A stretch of DNA of 6,845 nucleotides from an uncultured Collinsella sp. (lineage in GTDB: Bacteria > Actinomycetota > Coriobacteriia > Coriobacteriales > Coriobacteriaceae). The stretch is taken from NCBI GenBank assembly GCA_902494585.1, contig CABUUD010000099.1, forward strand, positions 1-6,845. Direction: 5' to 3'. The notes under the pieces were generated by a model. It was not told the DNA's origin, did not search any database, and saw nothing but the letters and a program-made list of their open reading frames with translations. Shown here one piece after another: positions 5,948 to 6,845 of the stretch; position 1 is the first letter of the stretch, and each line of letters begins with the position of its first letter. The position numbers were made by a program, and so were the translations under genes.

Positions 5948-6120
5948 TCTAATACTTTTCCCGAGAAGTGAACGACCTTATTTTGACCCCCGAAGTATTG
6001 GCATATTCTGACCGCTATTTCCTGCGGTTTTGCTGCGCGAATCCTGCGGTTTTTTGGTCTAAAGGTGTGGATGCTCCGGGGCCTCGTTTTTACTCGTTCA
6101 CTTCTCGGGAAAGTATTAGA
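5948..6120. repeat. Long imperfect palindrome E4 upstream of ogt
   Basis: Outer arms 5948-5975 and 6094-6120 match over 27 pairs with one extra T on the left. The next 38 nt on each side (5976-6013 and 6056-6093) keep only about half of their pairs, mainly around CCCCG and at GACC/GGTC next to the core. The core (6014-6055) holds the 12-nt direct repeat TCCTGCGGTTTT at 6020-6031 and 6042-6053. Either GCGGT can pair with ACCGC at 6011-6015. The architecture (near-perfect outer stem, decayed inner stem, small core) resembles E1-E3, but the TCCGCA/GGAC loop and their apices are absent. The whole element is AT-richer than its surroundings. Confidence 0.8.
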
Positions 6121-6285
6121 GCTCAGCTGATAGAGGTACCGCTCTGGCGTCGATGCCCCGCGTCTTCCTCGCTTGATTGGGGAAAACAGCCTCGCTTAAG
6201 CAATTGCGAGCCCGCTCGGACGTATCTGTGGGGTTGTCTGCACAATTCGCGGTATTATGGTGCGGAGTTTTGAAAGGAGCCGCTG
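6121..6285 (+). promoter_or_regulatory. Upstream region of ogt
   Basis: These bases contain no recognised gene. TATTAT (6253-6258) is a possible -10 about 30 bases before the GTG start, but no good -35 sits at proper spacing; TTGTCT at 6234-6239 is too close (13 bases). AAAGGAG at 6273-6279 is a clear ribosome binding site six bases before GTG 6286. A small stem CTCGC/GCGAG lies around 6190-6212. Confidence 0.4.
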
Positions 6286-6845
6286 GTGGTCACGACGACG
6301 TTTGCCTCGCCTTTGGGCGAAATCTTGCTTGCCGCTGATGGCCGCGGTCTGACGGGACTTTGGTTTGAGGGACAGGAGCATTTTGGCTCCACGCTTCTAC
6401 GGGAAGACTCCGAACATGTTGAAGGCGCCGACGCGGTTTCCGGTATTGGTGGCATGTCGTCGGTGAGTCCGGCAAATGGTGCGGCTTCTTCGGTGCTTGA
6501 GCGTTCCTGGGCTTGGCTGAATGCTTATTTTGCAGGGCAGGAACCTCGGTTTACGCCGCCGTTGCATATGATTGGTACGGCGTTTCAGCGCGAGGTTTGG
6601 TTTGAGCTGCTTTCTATCCCGCGTGGCGAGGTCGCTACGTATGGTGAGATCGCCCAGCGTGTTGCGGCTCGACATCGTGTACCGGGAAACGAAGCACCTG
6701 TTGTGTCCCCGCGTGCCGTGGGGGCCGCGGTCGCGCGTAATCCCATTTCGATCATTGTGCCGTGCCATCGCGTGGTTGCCGCCGATGGCTCGCTTAACGG
6801 ATATGCCGGCGGGCTCGATCGCAAGGAGTGGCTGCTGCGGCTCGA
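6286..6845 (+). CDS. ogt: Methylated-DNA--protein-cysteine methyltransferase, Ogt/MGMT family (partial, 3' end beyond window)
   Basis: Repairs O6-alkylguanine (and O4-alkylthymine) by irreversible transfer of the alkyl group to its own cysteine. The 186 visible codons include the active site PCHRVV (residues 159-164, C160). Around it are the recognition-helix region RAVGAAVARNP (143-153), GTAFQREVWFELLSIPRGEVATYGEIA (97-123, in two conserved blocks), and NGYAGGL (171-177) with KEWLL. The GTG start has AAAGGAG six bases upstream, and an in-frame stop at 6271-6273 rules out a longer protein. Two segments look longer than usual: the linker after the N-terminal domain (about 39-70) and the stretch between YGEIA and RAVG (124-142). 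Codons favour T endings (TCT, GCT, CGT, TTT) more than lysC or asd, suggesting lower expression or a different history. The gene is unrelated in pathway to its neighbours. Confidence 0.93.
   Translation, partial: MVTTTFASPLGEILLAADGRGLTGLWFEGQEHFGSTLLREDSEHVEGADAVSGIGGMSSVSPANGAASSVLERSWAWLNAYFAGQEPRFTPPLHMIGTAFQREVWFELLSIPRGEVATYGEIAQRVAARHRVPGNEAPVVSPRAVGAAVARNPISIIVPCHRVVAADGSLNGYAGGLDRKEWLLRL

Noticed and set aside
199..6120. CRISPR array, tRNA or rRNA among the intergenic repeats
   Set aside because: The repeats are single long inverted pairs, not regularly spaced direct repeats, and no tRNA-like cloverleaf or rRNA sequence is seen.
5968..6273. 101-codon open frame starting at GTG inside palindrome E4
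   Set aside because: It begins in the left arm of E4, runs through both arms and the core, has no ribosome binding site, and its product shows no domain. Its stop overlaps the ogt ribosome binding site only by chance, as far as can be seen.

Overview
The window is GC-rich (roughly 60% by eye) bacterial DNA with tightly packed genes. It looks like a high-GC Gram-positive, most plausibly an actinobacterium of the Coriobacteriia (Collinsella-like). That placement is an impression from codon use, protein style and intergenic architecture, not a database result.

Layout: (1) positions 1-106 hold the last 34 codons of a P-loop GTPase, probably EngB/YsxC, on the + strand. (2) 346-2949 carries two minus-strand genes, thrC (threonine synthase) followed downstream by thrB (homoserine kinase). 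(3) 3054-5643 carries two plus-strand genes, lysC (aspartokinase with two ACT domains) and asd (aspartate-semialdehyde dehydrogenase). The pairs diverge from a 104-bp region between thrC and lysC. (4) 5644-6285 is a 642-bp stretch without a credible gene, dominated by two long palindromes. (5) From 6286 to the window edge runs a partial methylated-DNA--protein-cysteine methyltransferase (ogt) that starts at GTG and is cut off before its stop codon.

Functionally, lysC and asd make aspartate semialdehyde from aspartate, and thrB and thrC turn homoserine into threonine. Homoserine dehydrogenase (hom), which links them, is not in the window. The ACT domains on LysC imply feedback control by pathway amino acids.

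The most unusual content is between the genes. Four long imperfect palindromes (E1 199-321, E3 1241-1352, E2 5656-5785, E4 5948-6120; 112-173 nt) each have outer arms of 22-28 bp that pair almost perfectly but have largely different sequences from one another. E1, E2 and E3 share an asymmetric internal loop (TCCGCA on one side, GGAC on the other). E1 and E2 also share a nearly identical 33-nt apical hairpin. They look like a family of structured repeats in which the outer stem varies while pairing is kept. E4 has the same architecture with a different core. One of them (E3) sits one base from the thrB ribosome binding site.
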